NCBI RefSeq assembly: GCF_005221305.1
Contig: NZ_CP039887.1
Coordinates: forward strand, 248,001-312,000
Length of the DNA stretch: 64,000 bases
Direction of reading: 5' to 3'
Origin: Neisseria subflava
Lineage (GTDB): Bacteria; Pseudomonadota; Gammaproteobacteria; Burkholderiales; Neisseriaceae
Both the position numbers and the translations under genes were made by a program. Position 1 is the stretch's first letter, and each line of letters opens with the position of its first letter. Of the stretch, positions 23,558 to 31,895 are shown piece by piece. The notes under the pieces were generated by a model. The model made no database searches, was not told the DNA's origin, and worked only from the letters and a program-made list of their open reading frames with translations.

Positions 23558-24622
23558 TTAAAGATTAGGGTTAACAATGATTTTTACTGCGGATTCGTTG
23601 TTGTGGATCAAGCGCTCGAAGCCTTCGGAAATCAATTCGTCCAGTTTGATGCGCTGGGTGATGAAAGGCTCAAGGTTGATTTTGCCTTCTTCAACCAATT
23701 TGATGGTTTCGGCGTGGTCGTTGCAGTAGGCGATGGTGCCGCGCACGTCCAGCTCTTTCATCACGACGCTGTGGACGTTGATGGTGGCGGGGTGGCTCCA
23801 GATGGAGACGATAACCAAATTGGCCGTGGGCTTGCACGCTTCAACCAAAGTATCCAGAACTTTGTTCACGCTGGTACATTCGAATGCGACGTCTACGCCT
23901 TCGCCGTTGGTCAATTTTTTCACTTCTTCGACGACGTCGACTTCGGACGGGTCGAGGATGTAGTCGGCAACGCCAGATTCGCGGGCTTTGTCTTTGCGCG
24001 CTTTGCTCAATTCGGTGATGATGACTTTGATGCCTTTGGCTTTCAACACGGCGGCAAGCAGCAAACCGATCGGGCCTGCGCCACCGACCAATGCGACGTC
24101 GCCTGCTTTCGCGCCGCTGCGGACATAAGCGTGGTGGCCGACGGACAGAGGCTCAATCAAAGCGGCTTGGTCCAATGGGATTTTGTCGGAAATAGGGTGT
24201 ACCCAACGGCGTTTGACGGTGATTTTTTCAGACAAGCCGCCACCGCAGCCGCCCAAGCCGATGAAGTTCATGTCTTTGGAGAGGTGGTAGTTGCTGCCTT
24301 CGCCGGTCGGTACGTCGTCGCGGATGATGTAGGGTTCGACCACGACGTGTTGGCCGACTTTGATGTCGTCCACGCCTTCGCCTACGGCATAAACCACGCC
24401 GGAGAACTCGTGACCCATGGTGACTGGCGCAGACTCGCCTGAGATTGGGTGTGGGTGGCCGCAAGGCGGAATGAAAATCGGGCCTTCCATGAATTCGTGC
24501 AGGTCGGTACCGCAGATACCGCACCAAGCAACATTAATGCCGACAGTACCCGGAGCTACGGTTGGCTCTGGAATGTCTTCGATGCGGATGTCGCCTTTGT
24601 TGTAAAAACGTGCTGCTTTCAT
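23558..24622 (-). CDS. Zinc-dependent 2,3-butanediol dehydrogenase-like alcohol dehydrogenase
   Basis: A medium-chain zinc dehydrogenase. The catalytic zinc ligands are visible in WCGICGTDLHEF and GHEFSGVVYAVGEG, and the Rossmann motif is LVGGAGPIGLLLAAVLKAKG. The region around GPIFIPPCGHPHPISGESAPVTMGHE is typical of (R,R)-butanediol dehydrogenases, which interconvert acetoin and butanediol. The structural zinc loop of four Cys seems absent, as in that subgroup. ATG 24622 follows GGAG by seven bases; 354 residues. It is monocistronic with an AT-rich promoter region to its right (24671-24790). Substrate is by similarity only. Confidence 0.87.
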   Translation of the reverse strand: MKAARFYNKGDIRIEDIPEPTVAPGTVGINVAWCGICGTDLHEFMEGPIFIPPCGHPHPISGESAPVTMGHEFSGVVYAVGEGVDDIKVGQHVVVEPYIIRDDVPTGEGSNYHLSKDMNFIGLGGCGGGLSEKITVKRRWVHPISDKIPLDQAALIEPLSVGHHAYVRSGAKAGDVALVGGAGPIGLLLAAVLKAKGIKVIITELSKARKDKARESGVADYILDPSEVDVVEEVKKLTNGEGVDVAFECTSVNKVLDTLVEACKPTANLVIVSIWSHPATINVHSVVMKELDVRGTIAYCNDHAETIKLVEEGKINLEPFITQRIKLDELISEGFERLIHNNESAVKIIVNPNL

Positions 24623-24797
24623 TGTAACGCTCCTTTTTTTAAATGGAGGCCGTCTGAAAAAGACGGTCAATTGGGGAAAGGGTAACAGTGAGGTGTGTGA
24701 ACTATTTTTATTTGTACGTTTTATTTTTATTATTTTACTACTGATAATATGGAAATGGTTTGTCTTTGCTCAAATTAAGGTGTGTAAATGAAGAAAA

Positions 24798-24834
24798 GGA
24801 CGTCTGAAACAGATAATATGTTTTCAGACGGCCT
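24798..24834 (-). terminator. Imperfect DUS inverted-repeat terminator
   Basis: AGGACGTCTGAAA pairs with TTTCAGACGGCCT with one mismatch (GGAC for GGCC), after the histone-deacetylase-like gene on the minus strand. Confidence 0.6.
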
Positions 24835-24855
24835 GGGGTCGATAGTTTAAATGCG

Positions 24856-25914
24856 TTATTGCGTAGGATTGTTACTTTTACCGCGCTTCAAATGCTTTTG
24901 GTAGGCGATGACGTAATCTGCCTTGCTCAAGCCTGCCAATACGCGGATGTGGGCGGCGGCGGATTTGGACATGGATTCCAAGGTGTAGCCGCCTTCCAGT
25001 ACGGAAACGACACGTCCCTGACAGCTTGCCGTTGCTTGGACGATTTTGTGCGTCAGCCAGGCAAAATCGGCTTCATGCAGGTTCAGACGGCCTGTTTCGT
25101 CTTGTTTGTGCCCGTCAAAACCGGCTGAAAGCAACACCAACTCGGGACGGAAAGCTTCCAGCTTGGGCAGCCATTGTTCGCGGATGGTCGTACGGAAGAT
25201 ACGGCTGCCTGTGCCGGGTTTGAGGGGCGTATGCAGCATATTTTTACTGCCGGCGTATTGTTCCGCTTCCGGGAAGGGGAAGATGTCGGTTTCAAACAGG
25301 TTAAAAAACATCACGCGCGGATCGTCTCGGAGAATCTCCGCCGTACCGTCGCCGAAATGGGCGTCGAAATCAATGACGGCGATGCGTTGCAGACGGTATT
25401 GGGCAATGGCGTGCATTACACCGGCGGCGGTGTTGTTGACGAGGCAGAATCCGCTGGCGCTGTTACTGTGGGCATGGTGGCCGGGTGGGCGGATGGCGCA
25501 AAAAGCATGCCAAGCCTTTTTGTTCATCACCATATCGACTGCCTTGACAACGGCTCCGGCCGCAAAACGGGCGGCTTGAAGGGAGTCGTGGCAGATGACC
25601 GTATCGTCATCGATGCGGTGGATTTTGCCGGGAAGCGGCTGGGCAGCTTCCAATTCGTGCAGATAATTGCGCGAGTGAACCAATGCCAGTTGCGCATCTT
25701 TGATTTCGGGTGCTTCAGCGGTTTGCAGATGACGCCAGATGCCTTCCTTTTTTAAGGCGGCTTGAATGGCACTGATGCGTTCGGGCTTGTCGGGGTGGTT
25801 GGTGCCCGGCTGGTGCTGCAGAAATATAGGATGGGAAATCCATACGGTGCGGGCATTTTTGCCGAGTAGTCGACGCAGCAGGGTACGCACGCGCCAAATG
25901 ATTTTTTTAAGCAT
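24856..25914 (-). CDS. Histone deacetylase-family amidohydrolase
   Basis: A bacterial class II-like deacetylase fold (acetoin utilisation/acetylpolyamine amidohydrolase group). Signatures are AIRPPGHHAHSNSASGFCLVNNTA with the catalytic His pair, VIDFDAHFGDGT with zinc-binding Asp and His, and LSAGFDGHKQD with the second zinc Asp. These support an active zinc hydrolase removing acetyl groups from proteins, polyamines or other amides. The N terminus is very basic (MLKKIIWRVRTLLRRLLGK) before the usual fold start, an unusual extension. Start ATG 25914 is chosen; a GTG at 25941 is possible, and neither has a clear ribosome site. Confidence 0.86.
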   Translation of the reverse strand: MLKKIIWRVRTLLRRLLGKNARTVWISHPIFLQHQPGTNHPDKPERISAIQAALKKEGIWRHLQTAEAPEIKDAQLALVHSRNYLHELEAAQPLPGKIHRIDDDTVICHDSLQAARFAAGAVVKAVDMVMNKKAWHAFCAIRPPGHHAHSNSASGFCLVNNTAAGVMHAIAQYRLQRIAVIDFDAHFGDGTAEILRDDPRVMFFNLFETDIFPFPEAEQYAGSKNMLHTPLKPGTGSRIFRTTIREQWLPKLEAFRPELVLLSAGFDGHKQDETGRLNLHEADFAWLTHKIVQATASCQGRVVSVLEGGYTLESMSKSAAAHIRVLAGLSKADYVIAYQKHLKRGKSNNPTQ

Positions 25915-26091
25915 GGAAGGTGTGTCTCGAACGAGTCGCACGGACTGCTAAATATGGTTAATAAATACGGAAATGCTTGGAAATTTTTCAGACGGCCTTT
26001 AGAATAGCTCAATTTTACAGTCCGACCAACTGCGTTTTGGGCTGTATGCAGTTTTTTACTTTATCTTAAAACTCAAAAGAACGGATATATT

Positions 26092-26358
26092 ATGAATCAA
26101 GCTGTGGCTCAATTTGCCCCCTTACTGCTGATTATGGTGGTGTTTTACTTCCTGATTATGCGTCCTCAACAAAAGAAATTCAAAGCACACCAAGCGATGC
26201 TGGCTGCTTTGAAAGTAGGCGATAAAGTCGTTTTGGCTGCAGGTTTCAAAGGCCGCGTGACTAAAGTCGGCGAGCAATTCTACACTGTCGACATCGGCCA
26301 AGGTGCGAGAATCGAAGTAGAAGTTGAACGCAACGCGATTGCCGCGAAAGCCGAATAA
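26092..26358 (+). CDS. yajC: Sec translocon accessory subunit YajC
   Basis: A small single-pass inner-membrane protein that associates with SecDF and SecYEG. It has one N-terminal helix (about 8-25, LLLIMVVFYFLIMRPQQKK) followed by a cytoplasmic domain with LKVGDKVVLAAGFKGRVTKVG. The 88-residue length and position immediately before secD and secF confirm the assignment. ATG 26092 is preceded by a weak AACGGA. Confidence 0.95.
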   Translation: MNQAVAQFAPLLLIMVVFYFLIMRPQQKKFKAHQAMLAALKVGDKVVLAAGFKGRVTKVGEQFYTVDIGQGARIEVEVERNAIAAKAE

Positions 26359-26433
26359 TCCGTTTTTTTGCGAAAAGCCGCCTCATTTTCCGAGTGCGGC
26401 TGTTTGCCTTTATAAATAAAGCAAAGGTTTACC

Positions 26434-28287
26434 ATGAACCGTTATCCTTTATGGAAATACCTGCTGATTGCGTTCACGATTGTGGTTGCAGCTGTTTATT
26501 CGCTGCCCAACCTTTTCGGTGAAACGCCTGCCGTACAGGTATCGACCAACCGACAAGCCATCGTTATCAATGAGCAAACCCAGTCTAAAGTGTCTTCTGC
26601 GTTGCAAAGCGCAGGTATTCAAACTGACGGTATGTTCATTGTCGATAACTCGCTGAAAGTGCGTTTTAAAGATACTGAAACGCAATTGAAAGCGCGTGAT
26701 GTCATCGAAAACACTTTGGGCGAAGGCTATATTACTGCGCTTAACCTTTTGGCGGACAGCCCTGAATGGATGGCGAAAATTAAAGCCAATCCGATGTTCT
26801 TGGGTCTGGACTTGCGCGGCGGCGTACATTTCACCATGCAGGTGGACATGAAAGCCGCGATGCAGAAAACGTTTGAACGTTACGCCGGCGACATCCGCCG
26901 CGAATTGCGCCGCGAAAAAATCCGGACCGGTACGGTGCATCAGGCTGAAAATGGTCTGACTGTGCCTCTGCAAGATGCCGCCGATGTACAAAAGGCCTTG
27001 CCTCAGTTGCAAAAAATGTTCCCTGAAGCCACTTTAGTTGCAGACGGCAACAATATCGTGCTGACTCTATCTGAGGAGGTGATTAATAAAGTACGCTCTG
27101 ATGCGGTTAAGCAAAACATCAACACTTTGCACAACCGTGTGAACGAATTGGGTGTGGCAGAACCGGTTATCCAACAATCCGGTCTTGACCGCATTGTTGT
27201 ACAGCTGCCGGGTGTACAAGATACTGCCAAAGCAAAAGACATTATCGGTCGTACTGCGACTTTGGAAGTGCGCATGGTGGAAGACGATCCGATTAAACTG
27301 CAAGAAGCCTTAAACGGTAATGTGCCGACTGGTTACGAGTTACTGTCAAGCGGTGGCGATCATCCGGAAACTATTTTGGTCAACAAACAAGTTGAACTGA
27401 CCGGCGACAACATCAACGACGCGCAACCTAGCTTTGACCAAATGGGCGCTCCTGCTGTGAGCCTGAGCTTGGACAGCGCGGGTGGCAGTATTTTTGGCGA
27501 ATTGACTTCGGCCAATGTGGGTAAACGTATGGCTATGGTGTTGATCGACCAAGGTAAATCCGAAGTTGTGACTGCGCCTGTCATCCGCTCCGCCATTACC
27601 GGTGGCCGTGTGGAGATTTCCGGTAGCATGACAACTGCCGAAGCCAACGATACTTCATTGTTGCTGCGTGCCGGCTCGCTGGCTGCGCCTATGCAGATTG
27701 TCGAAGAACGTACCATCGGCCCGTCTTTGGGTAAAGAAAACATTGAAAAAGGCTTCAATTCCACCTTGTGGGGCTTTGCCGCCGTTGCTGCATTTATGGT
27801 GGTTTACTACCGCCTGATGGGTTTCTTCTCTACCATCGCTTTGAGTACCAATATCTTATTTTTGGTGGGCATTTTGTCTGCCATGCAGGCAACGCTGACC
27901 TTGCCGGGTATTGCCGCGTTGGCATTGACATTGGGTATGGCGATTGACTCTAACGTATTGATTAACGAGCGTATCCGTGAAGAATTACGCGCAGGTATAC
28001 CACCTCAACAGGCCATCAACCTCGGTTTCCAACATGCTTGGGCAACCATTGTCGACTCTAACTTGACCTCTCTGATTGCCGGTATTGCTTTGTTGGTATT
28101 CGGCTCCGGTCCTGTACGCGGTTTTGCCGTTGTACACTGTATCGGTATTCTGACCTCGATGTACTCGTCTGTGGTCGTGTTCCGTGCTTTGGTCAACCTG
28201 TGGTACGGCCGCCGTCGCAAATTGCGGAATATTTCCATTGGTTCGGTATGGAAGCCGAAAGCTGAAATGGCAGAAGGCAAGGAGTAA
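26434..28287 (+). CDS. secD: Protein translocase subunit SecD
   Basis: An RND-type membrane protein which, with SecF, uses the proton gradient to pull exported proteins into the periplasm. It shows an N-terminal helix, a large periplasmic P1 region containing FLGLDLRGGVHFTMQVDM, and five C-terminal helices with NIEKGFNSTLWGFAAVAAF and the conserved ALTLGMAIDSNVLINERIREEL. The 617-residue protein is typical. It lies 75 bases after yajC and is followed by secF after three bases. Confidence 0.95.
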   Translation: MNRYPLWKYLLIAFTIVVAAVYSLPNLFGETPAVQVSTNRQAIVINEQTQSKVSSALQSAGIQTDGMFIVDNSLKVRFKDTETQLKARDVIENTLGEGYITALNLLADSPEWMAKIKANPMFLGLDLRGGVHFTMQVDMKAAMQKTFERYAGDIRRELRREKIRTGTVHQAENGLTVPLQDAADVQKALPQLQKMFPEATLVADGNNIVLTLSEEVINKVRSDAVKQNINTLHNRVNELGVAEPVIQQSGLDRIVVQLPGVQDTAKAKDIIGRTATLEVRMVEDDPIKLQEALNGNVPTGYELLSSGGDHPETILVNKQVELTGDNINDAQPSFDQMGAPAVSLSLDSAGGSIFGELTSANVGKRMAMVLIDQGKSEVVTAPVIRSAITGGRVEISGSMTTAEANDTSLLLRAGSLAAPMQIVEERTIGPSLGKENIEKGFNSTLWGFAAVAAFMVVYYRLMGFFSTIALSTNILFLVGILSAMQATLTLPGIAALALTLGMAIDSNVLINERIREELRAGIPPQQAINLGFQHAWATIVDSNLTSLIAGIALLVFGSGPVRGFAVVHCIGILTSMYSSVVVFRALVNLWYGRRRKLRNISIGSVWKPKAEMAEGKE

Positions 28288-28290
28288 AAC

Positions 28291-29226
28291 ATGGAATTAT
28301 TTAAAATCAAACGCGATATTCCGTTTATGAGCTACGGCAAACTGACGACCTTTATTTCGTTGGTTACGTTTATCGCTGCCGTGTTCTTTTTGGTAACCAA
28401 AGGCCTGAATTTCTCCGTCGAATTTACCGGCGGTACGGTGATGGAAGTCCAATATCAGCAGGGCGTGGATGTGAATCAAACGCGCGAACGCCTCGATACG
28501 CTGAAAATGGGTGATGTACAGGTTCAGGCATTGGGTACGAACAAACACATCATGATCCGCCTGCCGAACAAAGAAGGCGTAACGTCTGCCCAGTTGTCCA
28601 ACCAAGTGATGGATTTGCTGAAAAAAGACAATCCTGACGTTACCTTGCGCCAAGTCGAATTTATCGGCCCTCAGGTTGGTGAAGAATTGGTTACCAATGG
28701 TTTGATGGCATTGGGCTTCGTGGTGGCAGGTATCATTATTTACTTGTCCATGCGTTTTGAGTGGCGTTTTGCAGTATCCGCGATTATTGCGAATATGCAC
28801 GATATCGTGATTATTCTCGGCTGTTTCGCCTTCTTCCAATGGGAATTCTCTCTGACTGTCTTGGCAGGTATTTTGGCAGTTCTGGGTTATTCCGTGAACG
28901 AATCTGTGGTTGTGTTTGACCGTATTCGTGAAAACTTCCGTAAGCCGCATATGCGCGGCCACACTGTGCCGGAAGTCATCGACAACGCGATTACCGCAAC
29001 CATGAGCCGTACCATCATTACCCACGGTTCGACCGAGGCAATGGTTGTTTCTATGCTGGTGTTCGGCGGTGCAGCCTTGCACGGTTTCTCTATGGCGCTG
29101 ACCATCGGTATCGTATTCGGTATTTACTCTTCCGTATTGGTTGCCAGCCCGCTCTTGCTGATGTTTGGCTTGAGTCGTGAGAACATTGCCAAAGAAGTGA
29201 AGAAAAAAGAAGAAGTTGTAGTTTAA
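28291..29226 (+). CDS. secF: Protein translocase subunit SecF
   Basis: Partner of SecD in the export motor. The first helix (about 17-37) is followed by the periplasmic domain starting FSVEFTGGTVMEVQY and then five helices with LGYSVNESVVVFDRIREN and the SRTIITHGST segment. At 311 residues it is complete. It closes the yajC-secD-secF operon, ending at a DUS hairpin. Confidence 0.95.
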   Translation: MELFKIKRDIPFMSYGKLTTFISLVTFIAAVFFLVTKGLNFSVEFTGGTVMEVQYQQGVDVNQTRERLDTLKMGDVQVQALGTNKHIMIRLPNKEGVTSAQLSNQVMDLLKKDNPDVTLRQVEFIGPQVGEELVTNGLMALGFVVAGIIIYLSMRFEWRFAVSAIIANMHDIVIILGCFAFFQWEFSLTVLAGILAVLGYSVNESVVVFDRIRENFRKPHMRGHTVPEVIDNAITATMSRTIITHGSTEAMVVSMLVFGGAALHGFSMALTIGIVFGIYSSVLVASPLLLMFGLSRENIAKEVKKKEEVVV

Positions 29227-29244
29227 TCGCTGCAATACTTCAAT

Positions 29245-29289
29245 AAAGGCCGTCTGAAAATTGATTGAATCAGTTTTCAGACGGCCTTT
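29245..29289 (+). terminator. DUS inverted-repeat terminator of the secDF operon
   Basis: AAAGGCCGTCTGAAAA and its inverse with a 12-base AT-rich loop and trailing T residues. The following 260 bases up to the sugar kinase are AT-rich with no gene seen. Confidence 0.75.
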
Positions 29290-29551
29290 TGTATTTAAAT
29301 TTCAGAATATTTTGTTTTAATGAAATAGAAAGGGATAAATGTGAAAGAAAAAGAAAAAAATAGGAACAATATAATTTTGTAATGAATCAAGTTTATTGTC
29401 TGATATGCCCTTAATTGCTTGTCAGTCCCAATATTTTAAAACATAATACTTTTGCCCCCGATGCTGGAGTTTTACTACAAGTACATGATTTGCAAAAAAT
29501 CTGTTGGGCGTGCAGACCCTGCCAAGCAACCTCAAAAAAGGAAGGCCAAGA

Positions 29552-30433
29552 ATGAAAGTAACCAGTTTCGGCGAAGTGCTGTGGGACGATTTTCCAAACG
29601 GAAAGGTATTGGGTGGTGCACCCCTGAATGTTATCGTTCGTTTGCAGTCTTTGGGTATCGATACTGCCATCATCAGCCGTCGTGGCGATGATGCCGATGG
29701 CGAAGAATTGCTACTCCAGATTCAAAGCAAAAACGTCAACACTGATTATTTGCAGGTTTGTCATGAATGTGCGACCAGCTTGGTGAAAGTACACTTGGAC
29801 AAGTATGGCAGTGCGTCTTATGAGATTGTTTACCCTTGCGCGTGGGACAGGATTGCGGTTGATGATGCGGCAATCAAACGTGTGGCAGAATCCGATGCGT
29901 TCGTTTTTGGCAGCTTGGCAACCCGTGATGAAGTTTCGCGTAAAAGCTTGGCAGTTTTGCTGAAAGAAGCCAAATTCAAAATTTTTGACGTTAATCTGCG
30001 CAAGCCCCATTACGATATTGACCGCTTGTTGGAGACCATGAAACAGTCCGATATGGTCAAACTCAATGATGATGAGTTGTATAAATTGGCTGCGGCCTAT
30101 GGTTCTCCTTATCACAGTATCGAGCAAAATATCGGCTACCTCGTTGAGTTGACCGGCGTTAAAATCCTTTGCGTGACTTTGGGCAGCCATGGCGCGGTTC
30201 TGTATAAGGACGGCGAGTTATACCGTCATTGCGGTTTCCGCGTCAAAGTGGTGGATACTGTCGGCTCGGGCGACAGCTTCCTTGGCGGCTTGACTTACAA
30301 ACTGCTGAACAATGCGCCTCCTCAAGAAGCTATTGCTTTTGCTTGTGCGTTGGGTGCATTGGTGGCTTCACGCCATGGTGCGACGGCGGATATTTCTTTG
30401 GAAGAAATTGAAGCGTTTATGAATCCGGCTTGA
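29552..30433 (+). CDS. PfkB-family carbohydrate kinase, fructokinase-like
   Basis: A cytoplasmic sugar kinase of the ribokinase fold, 293 residues. It starts VTSFGEVLWDDFPNGKVLGGAPLNV, where GGAPLNV is the sugar-binding Gly-rich motif, and has the anion-hole and catalytic base motif DTVGSGDSFLGGL near residue 250. Similarity of the N terminus (GEVLWD and GGAPLN) to bacterial fructokinases is the reason for the call. Fructose 6-phosphate would reach the Entner-Doudoroff route through pgi. ATG 29552 has AGGAAG upstream; an ATG-less extension to 29504 lacks a site. Confidence 0.84.
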   Translation: MKVTSFGEVLWDDFPNGKVLGGAPLNVIVRLQSLGIDTAIISRRGDDADGEELLLQIQSKNVNTDYLQVCHECATSLVKVHLDKYGSASYEIVYPCAWDRIAVDDAAIKRVAESDAFVFGSLATRDEVSRKSLAVLLKEAKFKIFDVNLRKPHYDIDRLLETMKQSDMVKLNDDELYKLAAAYGSPYHSIEQNIGYLVELTGVKILCVTLGSHGAVLYKDGELYRHCGFRVKVVDTVGSGDSFLGGLTYKLLNNAPPQEAIAFACALGALVASRHGATADISLEEIEAFMNPA

Positions 30434-30455
30434 TGCTTCGATAATAGATATAAAA

Positions 30456-30497
30456 AGGCCGTCTGAAAAACCATTAAATCAGGTTTTCAGACGGCCT
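30456..30497. terminator. DUS inverted-repeat terminator
   Basis: AGGCCGTCTGAAAAACC and its inverse, between the convergent kinase and nitroreductase genes. Confidence 0.75.
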
Positions 30498-30512
30498 GAG
30501 TGTTTTCAGGCT

Positions 30513-31070
30513 TTACCAATAAGTTGTAAAACATTCCAAGTTGGTATTTTTCGGACCGCCGCCTTCTTCGGTCGGCGAACCAATCATCATCAGGCCGATG
30601 ATTTTGTCTTTGTCGGCACACTCAAATGCTTCGCGCAACAATGGGCTGTTGACCCACATGCCCGTAATCCAAACGTTGTCGAAGCCTTGAGCAGAAGCAG
30701 CCAGTTGTAAAGCATAGGCGGCGCAGCCGGCAGTCAGCATTTGCTCCCATTCGGGTTTGGGTTTTACCACTTCACGGTTTGGCGTAAATGTAACGCCGAT
30801 AATCATAGGCGCCATGTTGCCAACGCGTTCGGCTTTTTTCATGGCATCATCGCCGAAGTTGAGTTCGGTAACGGTATTGCTCAACAGCTCGCGGAAACGT
30901 TGTAAGCCGGCCTCGCTTTGAATCACAGTAAAGCGGAAAGGGCGCATATTGCCGTGATCAGGAACTTGTGTTGCCGCTTGCAGCATTTGTTCCAGTTGCT
31001 CGGCATTGGGTGCAGGAGCAGTCAGTTTTTTGGAAGAGCGACGCGTGGTGAGGAGATTTAAGGCATCCAT
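30513..31070 (-). CDS. Nitroreductase family protein (YdjA-like)
   Basis: A small FMN-binding reductase of 185 residues. The N-terminal LLTTRRSSKKLTAPAP is the family entry with the Arg pair that holds FMN phosphate, and ATQVPDHGNMRPFRFTV is the strongly conserved follow-on segment. TAGCAAYALQLAASAQGFDNVWITG forms the dimer helix. The short length and sequence resemble YdjA-type nitroreductases with dihydropteridine-reductase-like chemistry. The physiological substrate is unknown. Start ATG 31070 is the only early Met. Confidence 0.88.
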   Translation of the reverse strand: MDALNLLTTRRSSKKLTAPAPNAEQLEQMLQAATQVPDHGNMRPFRFTVIQSEAGLQRFRELLSNTVTELNFGDDAMKKAERVGNMAPMIIGVTFTPNREVVKPKPEWEQMLTAGCAAYALQLAASAQGFDNVWITGMWVNSPLLREAFECADKDKIIGLMMIGSPTEEGGGPKNTNLECFTTYW

Positions 31071-31141
31071 TTTTATTCTTTCTTGTGAATTCGAATGAGA
31101 ATAATTATATAGCAGAACGATAAATAAATCAGCAAAGAACT

Positions 31142-31174
31142 AAGGCCGTCTGAATTAAGGTTTCAGACGGCCTT
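31142..31174 (-). terminator. DUS inverted-repeat terminator
   Basis: AAGGCCGTCTGAA and its inverse, directly after the RTX remnant on the minus strand and upstream of the nitroreductase. Confidence 0.7.
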
Positions 31175-31180
31175 TGAGTT

Positions 31181-31545
31181 TTACAGGATACCGTTGTTTT
31201 GTGTATTTTCTGTAATCAGTGCTTTGTTGATTTCGTCGGCGGTGTAGCTCTTACCATTTCCGAATACAAAGCTGTCGACATTATTGTTGACAATGTCATG
31301 GATGGTCAGGGTGTCGCCTGTATCTTTGATGGTTAAGACCCAATCATCGCCGGTTTTTAACTGTAAACCGTATCATCTCTGCCATTTGGGTTTTCAATGA
31401 TTTTATCGTCGCTGCGGGTTACATAATAAACGTCATCTCCCGATGTGCCTGTTGTTGCTTGTGCAAGGGGAGATGGCTGCAATTGCTCTAAATGTCGTAA
31501 TTCAAATTGCGCATTGCGGATGTGCATTGTTTTTTCGATTGTCAT
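31181..31545 (-). pseudogene. RTX / haemolysin-type calcium-binding protein remnant, frameshifted
   Basis: A start at 31545 gives MTIEKTMHIRNAQFELRHLE, then a repeat-like stretch (TSGDDVYYV, DKIIENPNGRDDTVYS) and a stop at 31357. In a neighbouring frame the sequence resumes with LKTGDDWVLTIKDTGDTLTI and HDIVNNNVDSFVFGNGKSY, ending at 31181. That second part matches the domain that follows RTX repeats in FrpC-like and other type I secreted proteins (PF06594 type). The two parts are joined only by a frame change, and the large N-terminal region of a normal RTX protein is absent. It is therefore read as a short residue of a larger gene. A small intact secreted peptide is a less likely alternative. 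Confidence 0.6.
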
Positions 31546-31823
31546 GATATTTTCTTTAGATATTGATGAGAGTAACAAGGAGGTAAACGTATCCGGCATA
31601 TGGCCGGTATTGCTTAATTTGTATTGTGTTTAGGCTGTATATACTAGTGCCGAAATTTGATAAAAACAACAGAAACGTTAAGATATGACAATATATAGAG
31701 AGCCTTATCAGGCTTAGTTTGCCGTCTATTCTTTTGACAAATGGCTTTGCCTTGTGCGGCTGTTTTGTTTCTTATATACCACACATCAATTTCCATAGTT
31801 TCAAACTATGAATGGTTGTAAAA
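31546..31823. other. AT-rich non-coding stretch upstream of the RTX remnant
   Basis: No gene or clear regulatory motif was found, apart from a short inverted repeat ATAGTTTCAAACTAT near 31796-31810. Confidence 0.35.
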
Positions 31824-31889
31824 AGGCCGTCTGAAAAAAAGAAGCAGGTTTCGCATTGCAAAACCTGCTTCTGATTTTTCAGACGGCCT
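31824..31889 (-). terminator. Extended DUS hairpin terminating infB
   Basis: The uptake-sequence arms (AGGCCGTCTGAAAAA and its inverse) are followed inward by a second perfect 11 bp stem, GAAGCAGGTTT with AAACCTGCTTC. The two stems make an unusually long composite hairpin after the rimP-nusA-infB operon. Confidence 0.75.
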
Positions 31890-31895
31890 GTCTGA

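Noticed and set aside
23603..24442. 279-codon open frame on the plus strand across the butanediol dehydrogenase gene
   Set aside because: Antisense to a clear zinc dehydrogenase; Phe/Val/Asp-rich mirror sequence.
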